Shown: positions 15,466 through 22,871 of the stretch, one piece after another | How positions within the stretch are numbered: position 1 is the stretch's first letter | Layout: every line of letters starts with the position of its first letter | Assembly: GCA_964587525.1 (NCBI GenBank) | Contig: CAZPLZ010000006.1 | Location: 1-34,585, forward strand | Length of the DNA: 34,585 nucleotides | Reading direction: 5' to 3' | Source of the DNA: CAZPLZ01 sp964587525 | GTDB taxonomy: Bacteria > Oederibacteriota > CAKKQC01 | Notes under the pieces: generated by a model | Seen by the model: the letters and a program-made list of their open reading frames with translations, nothing else | Told to the model about the DNA's origin: nothing | Database searches by the model: none | Program-made: the position numbers and the translations under genes

Positions 15466-15873
15466 TCAAACCAGGAGCCCCCTGAGATATGCAGTAGGTG
15501 AAAGGACATGAACACCAAGAGTTCTTAAAAGAGGCCGTGGGAAATGGCGGGCGTTGCCGGTGACGAGGGCCTCAACATGGGCGGCGTGGGCGACTTCTAC
15601 AAAGACGAGGTCATCCGGATCGGGCAAAACAATGTTCAATGGCGGGGCAACTATGGATTGGCCATCCATCACAATCTTCTCAAGGAGCATCCTAAGCGCC
15701 CAAGGATCGATGCCAAATTTCTTACGTGATAGGACACGTCGATATTCCCCAAGCACACGCAGATCATAGGCAAGTTGAATCTTCCCGGCAGCGATAAATC
15801 GGACCAATTGAGCAGGAGGGCTGCCTGGTTTGAGCATGCCGGATACCAGTACGTTGGTATCCAGGACGATCAC
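15466..15873 (-). CDS. PIN-domain toxin (VapC-like ribonuclease)
   Basis: This 135-residue PIN-domain protein of the 'putative toxin component' group opens with MIVLDTNVLVSGML, where D4 is the first metal-binding residue. Next come a conserved Glu in the EYRRVLSRKKFG helix, then LPDPDDLVFVEVA with the central acidic residues, and finally VTGNARHFP. PIN toxins cleave RNA in a metal-dependent way and are silenced by their antitoxin. The start is GTG, overlapping the antitoxin stop by 4 bases (GTGA). The 3' end converges on the GH30-like gene with 33 bases between. Confidence 0.85.
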   Translation of the reverse strand: MIVLDTNVLVSGMLKPGSPPAQLVRFIAAGKIQLAYDLRVLGEYRRVLSRKKFGIDPWALRMLLEKIVMDGQSIVAPPLNIVLPDPDDLVFVEVAHAAHVEALVTGNARHFPRPLLRTLGVHVLSPTAYLRGLLV

Positions 15874-16157
15874 CTTCGCTTTTTTCGCCGAACCGCCTGA
15901 ATTTCTCGATTGATATCCCCCAGGCTGAGTTTGTCCAGCCCGGACCGCACGGATTTTCGCTGAACGAATGCGAGGGCATTAAGAGCCCGTGCGCTGCGAA
16001 GCGCGGCTAAATCCTGCTCAAGGGTGGTATCTTGCGCCTTGGTTAAAATAGCAATCGGCTTCCCATGAGAGGTAACCACCAGATCACGCTCCCTCTTGAG
16101 CTTGTTCCACACTTTCCCAGGGTTGATCCGAAACTCACGGACCGCAACGAAACGCAT
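15870..16157 (-). CDS. Phd/YefM-family antitoxin
   Basis: This 95-residue protein has the Phd/YefM N-terminal fold: FVAVREFRINPGKVWNKLKR, then DLVVTSHGKPIAILT. This part dimerises and binds operator DNA. The helical C-terminal half (LRSARALNALAFVQRK and a very basic RRKKRR end) would wrap the toxin. It neutralises the PIN toxin encoded immediately downstream and probably represses the pair. The operon lies between two secreted glycosidase genes and is transcribed against both. Confidence 0.83.
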   Translation of the reverse strand: MRFVAVREFRINPGKVWNKLKRERDLVVTSHGKPIAILTKAQDTTLEQDLAALRSARALNALAFVQRKSVRSGLDKLSLGDINREIQAVRRKKRR

Positions 16158-16174
16158 GATTTTGTCCTACGAAT

Positions 16175-16204
16175 AGCCTACAGAAATGCTCAGGCGGAAG
16201 TCAA
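16175..16204 (-). promoter_or_regulatory. Candidate promoter of the Phd/PIN pair
   Basis: Minus strand: TTGACT (16204-16199), an 18-base spacer, then TAGGCT (16180-16175), ending 17 bases before the antitoxin ATG. A TAGGA ribosome-site-like sequence lies between. Confidence 0.4.
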
Positions 16205-16349
16205 GCGAAGCGGTGGCTATGGAAAGGATGTACCGCTAGATTTCCGGGGCCAGCCGCAGGAGGCCCATGCCCTGGGTAACCTGGGCACGACGGTATCAAG
16301 GTCAATCCGGCTTGGATACGCACATGGATACGAGTGCAGCAAGCTGATC

Positions 16350-16355
16350 TAATGT
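16350..16355 (+). promoter_or_regulatory. Candidate -10 box of the GH9-type gene
   Basis: TAATGT (TAnnnT pattern) ends exactly 8 bases before the ATG at 16364, the same spacing as at 19848, 28256 and 28323. No Shine-Dalgarno precedes that ATG. Confidence 0.3.
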
Positions 16356-16363
16356 AAACCATT

Positions 16364-18703
16364 ATGAGGAGCTTCATGGTTGGACTTACACTCAGCATGC
16401 TGGTCACCCCACCAGCCAGTGGTGCGGAAAAACCCCGCGGCATCCATATCGGTACCGTGTCCCCCGATATTCTCGGCCTGAGCATCCAGGCTGGCCATGT
16501 GGAATACGGCCATCAGGTGCCTTATAAACCTGATCCCGCGGACAAGCGGAAAGATACCGAGAAAGACCGCTGGGTGATGAAGGACGGCCGGTTCTACGGT
16601 TTCCTGGTCGGGGAAAAAGCCGACATCCTTTACACACCGGACCGGGTGGTCGGTGAAAAACTTGATACCAGCTTAGCGGATCGGCCCCAAAGCTATATGA
16701 TCACTTCCCCGGACGATCCGGCATACCGGAAAGGCCTAGCCCCAGTACAGGTCTCCAGAAAAACAAAGCCCAGCGACTTCGCCCGGGCTGGTATTTGGCA
16801 GATGGAAGCCCCCCTGAAACACGTGATCTACCTGCACCTGCCCAAGCCTTTGAAAGCCGGGCGGCAATACACCGTGTCCTTCTCGGGAGGGTTCCTGACC
16901 GAACAGACGTTGACATGGAACCCTTTGCGAATACGCAGCGAGGCGGTCCACGTCAGCCACCTGGGTTTCCGGCCGGATGATCCAGCCAAGGTGGCGTTCC
17001 TCTCCTGCTGGCTGGGAAGCGGAGGCCCCTTGAAATACAAGGCCGGTTTGACCTTTCGGGTCGTAAAGGACAAAACCGGCGAGGTGGTTCATGAGGGCAA
17101 GACCGCCCTGTCCAAGGCCGCCTCGGACAAGACCGAGGATGCCTATAACCGGAACTACAACGGGACCGATGTCTTCGAGATGGATTTTTCGTCGCTCGAG
17201 AAGCCGGGAACGTACCGGGTCTGTGTGAAAGGAGTGGGATGTTCATACCCGTTCGAGATCGCCAAGGATGTCTGGCGCAAGGCTTTCACCGTTTCAGCCC
17301 GGGGTTTCTACCACCAGCGCAGCGGGATCTCCCTGGGGCCCCCTTACACCAGCTTCAAGCGGCGCCGGTCCTTCCATCCGGACGACGGGGTCAAGATCTA
17401 TCACTCCGAGACGCCGCTCATGGACACCGGCGGTGGCCTCGGCGGAGAAGACTCCAACTTTGGCAACCTCAACAAGGGACGCACGGACGAGATCGTCCCC
17501 GACGCCTGGGGCGGATATATGGACGCCGGGGACTGGGACCGGCGGATCCAGCACCTGATCGTGTCGCGCCTCCTGCTGGAGCTGGCTGAGCTGTTCCCCA
17601 CGTACTTCAGCAGGTTGAGCCTCAACATCCCCAAGTCCCGCGACGGGCCCCCTGACATTGTCAGCGAGGCCCTGTTCAACCTGGACTGCTACCGCCGGAT
17701 GCAGACCCCCGAAGGGGGCATCCGGGGCGGCATCGAATCGGCCGAGCATCCCCGGCACGGGGAGGGAAGCTGGCAGGAATCCCTGGTCATCATGGCCTAC
17801 GCCCCGGGGGTCTGGTCCAGCTATCTCTACGCGGGGGTGGCGGCCCAGGCCGCCCGGTGGCTCAAGAGCCGGAAACCCAACCGGGCGAACACGTATCGGG
17901 AAAGCGCCCTACGGGCCATGAACTGGGCTGAAGCGGAGCTCCCCGCCCGGAAGGACCGGAGCGATCCGCACGCGGTCCATGACGCACGCAACCTGGCCGC
18001 CGCCGAGCTGTTCCGGCTGACCGGGGACGACCGGTGGCATGAACTTTTTCTCAAGACCACCGCGTTTGCCGATCCCAAGGCTGAGTTGTTTGTCTGGAAA
18101 AAACACGAGCAGCGGCACGCGGCCTGGGTCTATCTGAGAACCCAACAGGCGGGCGCCGATGACAAGATCAAGGCGAACTGCCTGGCCGCCCTGAAACGAG
18201 AAGCCGAGGAACGCCTGGACTCAATCAAGCGGACCGGGTTCCGCTGGTCCAAATACGCCTGGGTGCCCATCGGCTGGGGCGGGCTGAGCAGCCCGGACGG
18301 TTTAAGCCTGGTCCGAGCTCACGTCCTGACGGGAGCCCCCCAGTATCTGCGCGGGATCGTGCTGGCCTGCCAGACCGGGGCCGGGGCCAACCCGATCAAC
18401 ATCTGCTACACCACCGGCCTTGGGCACAAATCCCCTCTCCACCCGCTGCACATCGACTCCCGAGTCACCCACCAGCCTCCGCCCCCCGGGCTCACCGTGT
18501 TCGGCCCCGGGGACGTGCAACGAGAAAAGGACTCCTGGGCCTCCAAGCTCGTGCAGAACTTTTGTTTCCCACCGATCGAGGAGTGGCCGACCTTGGAAGC
18601 CTACTGGGATGTCTTCTGGTATCCCTCCATATGTGAGTTCACGGTTCAAAAACCTATGGCGCAAAACGCCTACGTCTGGGGCTACCTCGCCGCGCGAAAA
18701 TAA
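16364..18703 (+). CDS. Secreted GH9-type glycoside hydrolase (endoglucanase-like) with N-terminal Ig domain
   Basis: This 779-residue protein has a signal peptide (cleavage probably after PASGA), an N-terminal segment of ~170 residues, and an Ig-like CelD_N-type domain (~185-300, from RSEAVHVSHLGFRPDDPAKV to GTYRVCVKGVGCSYPF). The (alpha/alpha)6 barrel of family 9 follows. The barrel shows the family start FTVSARGFYHQRSGI, a clear DAGDWDRR catalytic-base motif, and late barrel elements GAGANPINICYTTGLGHKSP and WPTLEAYWDVFWYPSICEF, where the acid/base Glu is expected. GH9 enzymes usually cut beta-1,4-glucans; some cleave other beta-glycans. The ATG at 16364 lies 8 bases after a -10-like box. 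A second ATG at 16376 follows GAGGAG by 4 bases and is an alternative. Confidence 0.78.
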   Translation: MRSFMVGLTLSMLVTPPASGAEKPRGIHIGTVSPDILGLSIQAGHVEYGHQVPYKPDPADKRKDTEKDRWVMKDGRFYGFLVGEKADILYTPDRVVGEKLDTSLADRPQSYMITSPDDPAYRKGLAPVQVSRKTKPSDFARAGIWQMEAPLKHVIYLHLPKPLKAGRQYTVSFSGGFLTEQTLTWNPLRIRSEAVHVSHLGFRPDDPAKVAFLSCWLGSGGPLKYKAGLTFRVVKDKTGEVVHEGKTALSKAASDKTEDAYNRNYNGTDVFEMDFSSLEKPGTYRVCVKGVGCSYPFEIAKDVWRKAFTVSARGFYHQRSGISLGPPYTSFKRRRSFHPDDGVKIYHSETPLMDTGGGLGGEDSNFGNLNKGRTDEIVPDAWGGYMDAGDWDRRIQHLIVSRLLLELAELFPTYFSRLSLNIPKSRDGPPDIVSEALFNLDCYRRMQTPEGGIRGGIESAEHPRHGEGSWQESLVIMAYAPGVWSSYLYAGVAAQAARWLKSRKPNRANTYRESALRAMNWAEAELPARKDRSDPHAVHDARNLAAAELFRLTGDDRWHELFLKTTAFADPKAELFVWKKHEQRHAAWVYLRTQQAGADDKIKANCLAALKREAEERLDSIKRTGFRWSKYAWVPIGWGGLSSPDGLSLVRAHVLTGAPQYLRGIVLACQTGAGANPINICYTTGLGHKSPLHPLHIDSRVTHQPPPPGLTVFGPGDVQREKDSWASKLVQNFCFPPIEEWPTLEAYWDVFWYPSICEFTVQKPMAQNAYVWGYLAARK

Positions 18704-18709
18704 AAGTCG

Positions 18710-19771
18710 TTACTTTTCGGCCTCGGATTTGACAGCGATCGGCTTTCCCACCTTTCCTGACCGCAGGCCGGCCAGCAGGATTTCGGTGACGTGGCGGGCG
18801 GCGTAGGCGTGAGAGAGCGGCGGCTGGCGGCGCTTGCGGATGCACTCGATGAAGTGAGCGTGCGCTGAGCCTCGATCGTAAGCCTTGACCGGCACCGGCC
18901 TGGACTTGGATGGAACATCCTCCCGGGTGTACGACCCCGGAATCCAGTGAGTGAGCTGCGCGCCCCGCTCCCCCGGCATGACCAGCATGCCCCGGGTTCC
19001 ATGAACCCGCACCTGCCGGAACTGCGCCGGGTCACACCAGCCGGTCTCCGCAGTAGCCACCACCCCGCTCTTGAACTCCAAAAGAAGCGTCGCGGTGTCC
19101 TCCAGTTTGGTGGGTTTGTCCATGGTGCGGGTGATCCCCGTGACCCGTCTGACGGTGCCCAACAAAGCCACGAGCTGCGCCACCGCATAGACGCCCATGT
19201 CAAAGAGGGCGCCCACGGAAGCCTGTTTGGTGTCGAAAAACCACAGGCCTCTGCTTTTCTCATGGAAGGAGTCCCGAACTTCCGCATAGTACACCTCAGG
19301 CCCTCCATGGCTGGCCCGGGCGTAGGCGCCGGAAACTTTCCCGATCGCCCCCTTGTTAACCTGCGCCAGCATGGCCACGGTGGCCGCGCCAAAGTGCGGG
19401 AGCACCATCACGATCCGGTCAGATCGCTCGACCGCTCGCACGAACGCATGCGCCTCCCCCATGTCGCCGCAGAGGGGCTTCTGCATGCAGAGGTGCTTGC
19501 GGGCCTTGAGCGCCCTGATCCCCAGCCCCACGTGCAGCGGATGGGGGGTGGCCACGATCAGGGCGTCGATCCGGGGGTCTCCCAGGATATGATCCGGATC
19601 GTGGGTCCAGTGACGTACCCCGAACTTTCTGCATAGCAGGCGCAGGCGCGTTTGTTTCCGCCCCTGGATACACACGACTTCCACGTTCCGTCCGAGGGCC
19701 TGAAGCTCAGGGAAGTGCATCAGATGAGCGATCCCCCCGGCCCCCAGGATGCCAAAACGAATGGGTTTCAC
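18710..19771 (-). CDS. Gfo/Idh/MocA-family dehydrogenase with QKP in place of EKP
   Basis: About 353 residues. An N-terminal Rossmann fold opens MKPIRFGILGAGGIAHLMHF and the C-terminal alpha/beta domain starts near residue 125. Members oxidise or reduce sugars, inositols or keto-sugars with NAD(P). The EKP motif that carries the catalytic-site lysine reads CMQKPLCG (Q97, K98, P99), so Lys is kept but Glu is Gln. The downstream FDMGVYAV has Tyr where many family members have His. A longer frame starts at 19894 but would run over the start of the divergent dehydrogenase. The GTG at 19771, 7 bases after a TACACT box, gives a normal N-terminus and is preferred; GTG at 19777 is the alternative. 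It converges with the GH9-type gene (6 bases). Confidence 0.8.
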   Translation of the reverse strand: MKPIRFGILGAGGIAHLMHFPELQALGRNVEVVCIQGRKQTRLRLLCRKFGVRHWTHDPDHILGDPRIDALIVATPHPLHVGLGIRALKARKHLCMQKPLCGDMGEAHAFVRAVERSDRIVMVLPHFGAATVAMLAQVNKGAIGKVSGAYARASHGGPEVYYAEVRDSFHEKSRGLWFFDTKQASVGALFDMGVYAVAQLVALLGTVRRVTGITRTMDKPTKLEDTATLLLEFKSGVVATAETGWCDPAQFRQVRVHGTRGMLVMPGERGAQLTHWIPGSYTREDVPSKSRPVPVKAYDRGSAHAHFIECIRKRRQPPLSHAYAARHVTEILLAGLRSGKVGKPIAVKSEAEK

Positions 19772-19778
19772 GAACACC

Positions 19779-19784
19779 AGTGTA
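19779..19784 (-). promoter_or_regulatory. Candidate -10 box of the minus-strand Gfo/Idh gene
   Basis: TACACT on the minus strand ends 7 bases before the GTG at 19771, with no Shine-Dalgarno between. It lies in the 76-base gap to the divergent dehydrogenase. Confidence 0.3.
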
Positions 19785-19833
19785 ATAGGAACGGCCCGCC
19801 GGCGGAAAGCAGTACGGCCGGGGACCTTGGCAG

Positions 19834-19839
19834 TACAAT
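19834..19839 (+). promoter_or_regulatory. Candidate -10 box of the Gfo/Idh-nitrilase operon
   Basis: TACAAT (5 of 6 to consensus) ends 8 bases before the ATG at 19848. There is no Shine-Dalgarno in the 8 bases (AGCCGCTG), which suggests a leaderless message. No clear -35 element. Confidence 0.45.
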
Positions 19840-19847
19840 AGCCGCTG

Positions 19848-20849
19848 ATGGAAACGGTCAAGGTGGCGTTTATCGGCGCCGGGCATTTCGCCAAGGAATT
19901 CCACTACTCATCACTATCCAAAATGGAAGATGTGCGGATCGTGGCGGTTGCCGACCTCAACGAGGCGCTCCTTCATGAAACCGCCGACCGGTACAAGGTC
20001 CCGGGCCGCTACACGAACCATCGGGACATGCTCGCCAAGGAATCCATCGATGTGGTTTATGTCATCACCTCTCCGAAAGTGCTCAAACCATTGGTCCTGG
20101 ATGTCATCGCGACGGGCAAGCATGTCTTCACGGAAAAACCCCCTGGCGTGAGCACCAAGGAGACGGCGGAGATGGCCGAAGCTGCCGCTAAAGCAGGCGT
20201 CAAGTCAGGGGCGGGGTTGAACCGCCGCTATAGCAACGTCCTGCGCAAGGCCAAGGCGGAGGTCCTGCAGCGCGGCCCCATCTCCACCGTCATGGCTGAG
20301 TTCCACAAGAACATGGACGAGCCATACTACGGGCTCAGCGTCCTACACACGGACGGTATTCATGTTCTGGATGCCATGCGAGACCTGCTGGGCGAACCTG
20401 AAACGGTCTGCGCTCACGCCGATTGGTGGTACACCAAGGAAAAGTGGGAGGCATCATACAACTGTTTCCAAGCTTTGATCCGGTTCGCCGGAGGCGGATC
20501 TGGTGTCTTTGTGGCTAACCGCCAGTGTGGAACCCGCCTTGAACGATTCGAACTCCATGGTCAGGGCATCTCCGCATTCGTCCGTACGCCAGAAGTGGTT
20601 GAGATTTATCGTGCGGGACAGTCCAAGCCAGAGATCTACACCGGCAAAGAGCTCGCAGGCACAGATGATCCGCTCCACACCTATGGCTACTTTGTCGAGA
20701 ACCGCGAGTTCATCGACTGCGTTAAGCACGACACGACTCCCCTGACGAACTTCGAGGACGCTCTTAAGACGATGCGGCTCTGTGACAAGATCAACTTGGG
20801 GACCCACGTGGACAACACAACGCCAGTGGCCAGCAGAAAGGTAGCATGA
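19848..20849 (+). CDS. Gfo/Idh/MocA-family sugar dehydrogenase, first gene of a catabolic run
   Basis: This 333-residue protein has an N-terminal NAD(P)-binding Rossmann fold (VKVAFIGAGHFA, residues 4-15), the canonical FTEKPPG motif (E96-K97-P98), and a C-terminal substrate domain with the HTDGIHVLDAMRDL segment that supplies the usual Asp/His pair. It has no export signal, so it acts in the cytoplasm. The likely reaction is oxidation or reduction of a hydroxyl or keto carbon of a sugar or cyclitol. The stop overlaps the start of the nitrilase-superfamily gene (ATGA), so the two products are made together. It is divergent from another Gfo/Idh gene of only distant similarity. Confidence 0.88.
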   Translation: METVKVAFIGAGHFAKEFHYSSLSKMEDVRIVAVADLNEALLHETADRYKVPGRYTNHRDMLAKESIDVVYVITSPKVLKPLVLDVIATGKHVFTEKPPGVSTKETAEMAEAAAKAGVKSGAGLNRRYSNVLRKAKAEVLQRGPISTVMAEFHKNMDEPYYGLSVLHTDGIHVLDAMRDLLGEPETVCAHADWWYTKEKWEASYNCFQALIRFAGGGSGVFVANRQCGTRLERFELHGQGISAFVRTPEVVEIYRAGQSKPEIYTGKELAGTDDPLHTYGYFVENREFIDCVKHDTTPLTNFEDALKTMRLCDKINLGTHVDNTTPVASRKVA

Positions 20850-21808
20850 GCCTGCCGGTGCGGATTCTGGCGCTCAGCGCGGAAGCGGGCCAGGAAAGCA
20901 CGCAAACGCTCGAGTCAAATTGTGAGCTGTACGCCCGCCGAATCGGCCTGCATGCCTCGTTCAAACCCGACGTGATCGTCATTCCCGAACTGGGTACCAG
21001 CTTAAAAGTCCAAGCGGCGTACCGCGATCTAGCAGAACCAGCGGATGGAACGAGCATGCAGTTCTTTCAGCGTATCGCCAGAGAGCAGCACAGCTATGTC
21101 GTCGGCAGTTATCTGCTCAAAGCCAGCGAAGCCGATGCAGACAAGGGTTGCGGGTACATCGCGGCCACCTTGGTCGATCGCTTTGGGGCGTGCGTGGGCA
21201 CCTACCGCAAGATCTATCCCACCGGGTCCGAGTACACCATCGGTGCCGTGCCCGGTCCAAAAGACCAGCCGGTGTTCCCGACCGACTTTGGGCCCGTGGG
21301 ACTCGCCATCTGCTTTGACATCGGGTTTGATGAAATCTGGACACAGTATGGACAGCAGGGAGCGAAGATCGTGTTCTGGCCCAGCGCGTATGCCGGCGGA
21401 GAGGTGCTCAACGCACACGCGGTGCTGAATGGGTACTACATCGTGACCGCCACGCACCCGCCGAAGATGCGGGTCATCGATCCCATGGGACGGACGCTCC
21501 ATGAGTGCCGCGGCGATGAGCGGGCCCTGACCGCCGTGCTCAATCTGGACGAAGAGTACGTGCACATGGATTATGCCAATAAAATTTTAGATCAGATCCT
21601 GGACAAGTACGGGAAGACCCTGAGCGTCGAGACCAACCGGGAGATCGGCTGGTACCGGTTCCAGCGGACCGGTGAGGGCCCGACCCTCGAGGAGATCCTG
21701 AAAGAATTCGGACTGGTCTCGTGCCGGAAGTATTACACGCAGTCGCGCCGGGATATTGACCGCCAGCGCAAATCCGGCGACGCCCCTCGCTACGAGCCGG
21801 CTTGGTAA
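20846..21808 (+). CDS. Nitrilase-superfamily carbon-nitrogen hydrolase
   Basis: This 320-residue protein carries the nitrilase Glu-Lys-Cys triad: E48 in VIVIPELGTS, K122 in GTYRKIYPTGSE and C156 in GLAICFDIGFDE. The alpha-beta-beta-alpha core and the later VFWPSAYAGGEVLNAHAVLNGY and DPMGRTLHECRGDE segments are typical. The superfamily hydrolyses amides, ureas (carbamoyl groups) or nitriles. The C-terminal ~75 residues (from WYRF to RYEPAW) extend beyond the catalytic core. Tight coupling to the Gfo/Idh gene (ATGA) implies that both act on the same compound, suggesting that the substrate of this locus carries an amide, ureido or nitrile function. That is inference. Confidence 0.88.
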   Translation: MSLPVRILALSAEAGQESTQTLESNCELYARRIGLHASFKPDVIVIPELGTSLKVQAAYRDLAEPADGTSMQFFQRIAREQHSYVVGSYLLKASEADADKGCGYIAATLVDRFGACVGTYRKIYPTGSEYTIGAVPGPKDQPVFPTDFGPVGLAICFDIGFDEIWTQYGQQGAKIVFWPSAYAGGEVLNAHAVLNGYYIVTATHPPKMRVIDPMGRTLHECRGDERALTAVLNLDEEYVHMDYANKILDQILDKYGKTLSVETNREIGWYRFQRTGEGPTLEEILKEFGLVSCRKYYTQSRRDIDRQRKSGDAPRYEPAW

Positions 21809-21854
21809 GTTTCGCGGGGGCGCGGTACAGCACCTCCAGGCGAGTGGCTGAATC

Positions 21855-22844
21855 ATAAAGCACCGAGCGTTAGGCCGGACGGGGATCCATGTCAGCGAGC
21901 TTGCGCTGGGCGGGCTCTTTGTCTCAAGTTATGGCGCCGAATTCCCGCAGGCGGAAGCGGCCGTGCGCCGGGCAATCGAGCTCGGGATCAACTACATTGA
22001 CACGGCGCCCGGATACGCGAACAGCGAGGAAGTGCTGGGGCGAATCCTTGAGGGAGTCTCCACGCCCGTCGTGTTGTCTACCAAACTTGGCGGGCGGCCG
22101 CAGCCGTTCGAGCCGCAGAACAAAAGCTGCCTGCTGAAGTCGGTTGAACAGAGCCTGAAATTCCTCAAGCGTGATCACATCGATATTTTGATGGTCCACG
22201 AACCCGACCGTCCACGGAAATACGATTGGTGGAGCGACCTCGACCGATTTCATGGTCCGGTCATGGATGTGCTGCAAGATCTCAAGCGGGACGGCACCAT
22301 CCGGTTCACCGGGCTGGGCGGGACGACCGCCTACGAGCTACCCCGGATCATGGAAACTGGAAATTTCGATGTGGTGCTCACCGCGTTCAACTACAGCCTC
22401 CTCTGGCGGGAGGCGGAGCGCGAAATTCTCCCCATCGCCAGAAAGCAAAACATGGGTCTCATCATTGGCTCGCCGCTGCAGCAGGGTGCCCTGGCCCGGC
22501 GTTACGATGAGGCCGTCAATCACGGCGCACGGTGGTTGAGCCTGCCACGACGCAAGCAATATCAAGCGCTGTATGCGCTCCTGGACGAAACCGGCATCCC
22601 AATCGCCGAGCTGGCGATGCGGTTCGTGATTTCCAATCCGGCGGTCTCCTGCGTGCTGACTGGGTCACGTTCCGCTGCAGAGGTGGAGGCCAACGCCGCC
22701 GCGGTGGCGAAGGGGCCGCTCTCCGGCGACATCCTCAAGCGGCTGGATCAGATCGCCGCCATGGTGCCGTTCCGTCCGTTCGAGGAGCCATTCGTCTTGC
22801 CATTCCATTCGGATGGCCACAACCAGCCAGGGCAGCCCTATTGA
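21855..22844 (+). CDS. Aldo/keto reductase, apparently starting at a non-standard ATA codon
   Basis: This ~329-residue aldo/keto reductase has the tetrad D49, Y54 (NYIDTAPGYANSEE), K77 (VVLSTKLGG) and H115 (ILMVHEP), and a late VLTGSRSAAEVEANAAA that fits the NADP-binding end. The first ATG/GTG-type start is GTG at 21963, but homology clearly begins earlier. The frame upstream reads KHRALGRTGIHVSELALGG, the standard beginning of this family after Met. The codon in the Met position is ATA (21855-21857), preceded by ATC and then a TGA stop. Either ATA/ATC is used as start or an ATG has mutated. It lies 46 bases after the nitrilase-family gene and 27 before the transporter gene. Confidence 0.82.
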   Translation: MKHRALGRTGIHVSELALGGLFVSSYGAEFPQAEAAVRRAIELGINYIDTAPGYANSEEVLGRILEGVSTPVVLSTKLGGRPQPFEPQNKSCLLKSVEQSLKFLKRDHIDILMVHEPDRPRKYDWWSDLDRFHGPVMDVLQDLKRDGTIRFTGLGGTTAYELPRIMETGNFDVVLTAFNYSLLWREAEREILPIARKQNMGLIIGSPLQQGALARRYDEAVNHGARWLSLPRRKQYQALYALLDETGIPIAELAMRFVISNPAVSCVLTGSRSAAEVEANAAAVAKGPLSGDILKRLDQIAAMVPFRPFEEPFVLPFHSDGHNQPGQPY

Positions 22845-22871
22845 TCACGCACCGTTCCCCCCTCTTCCCCC

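Noticed and set aside
19772..19894. Longer start for the minus-strand Gfo/Idh gene
   Set aside because: It would overlap the start of the divergent dehydrogenase, and the extra residues precede the conserved Rossmann beginning without similarity to the family.
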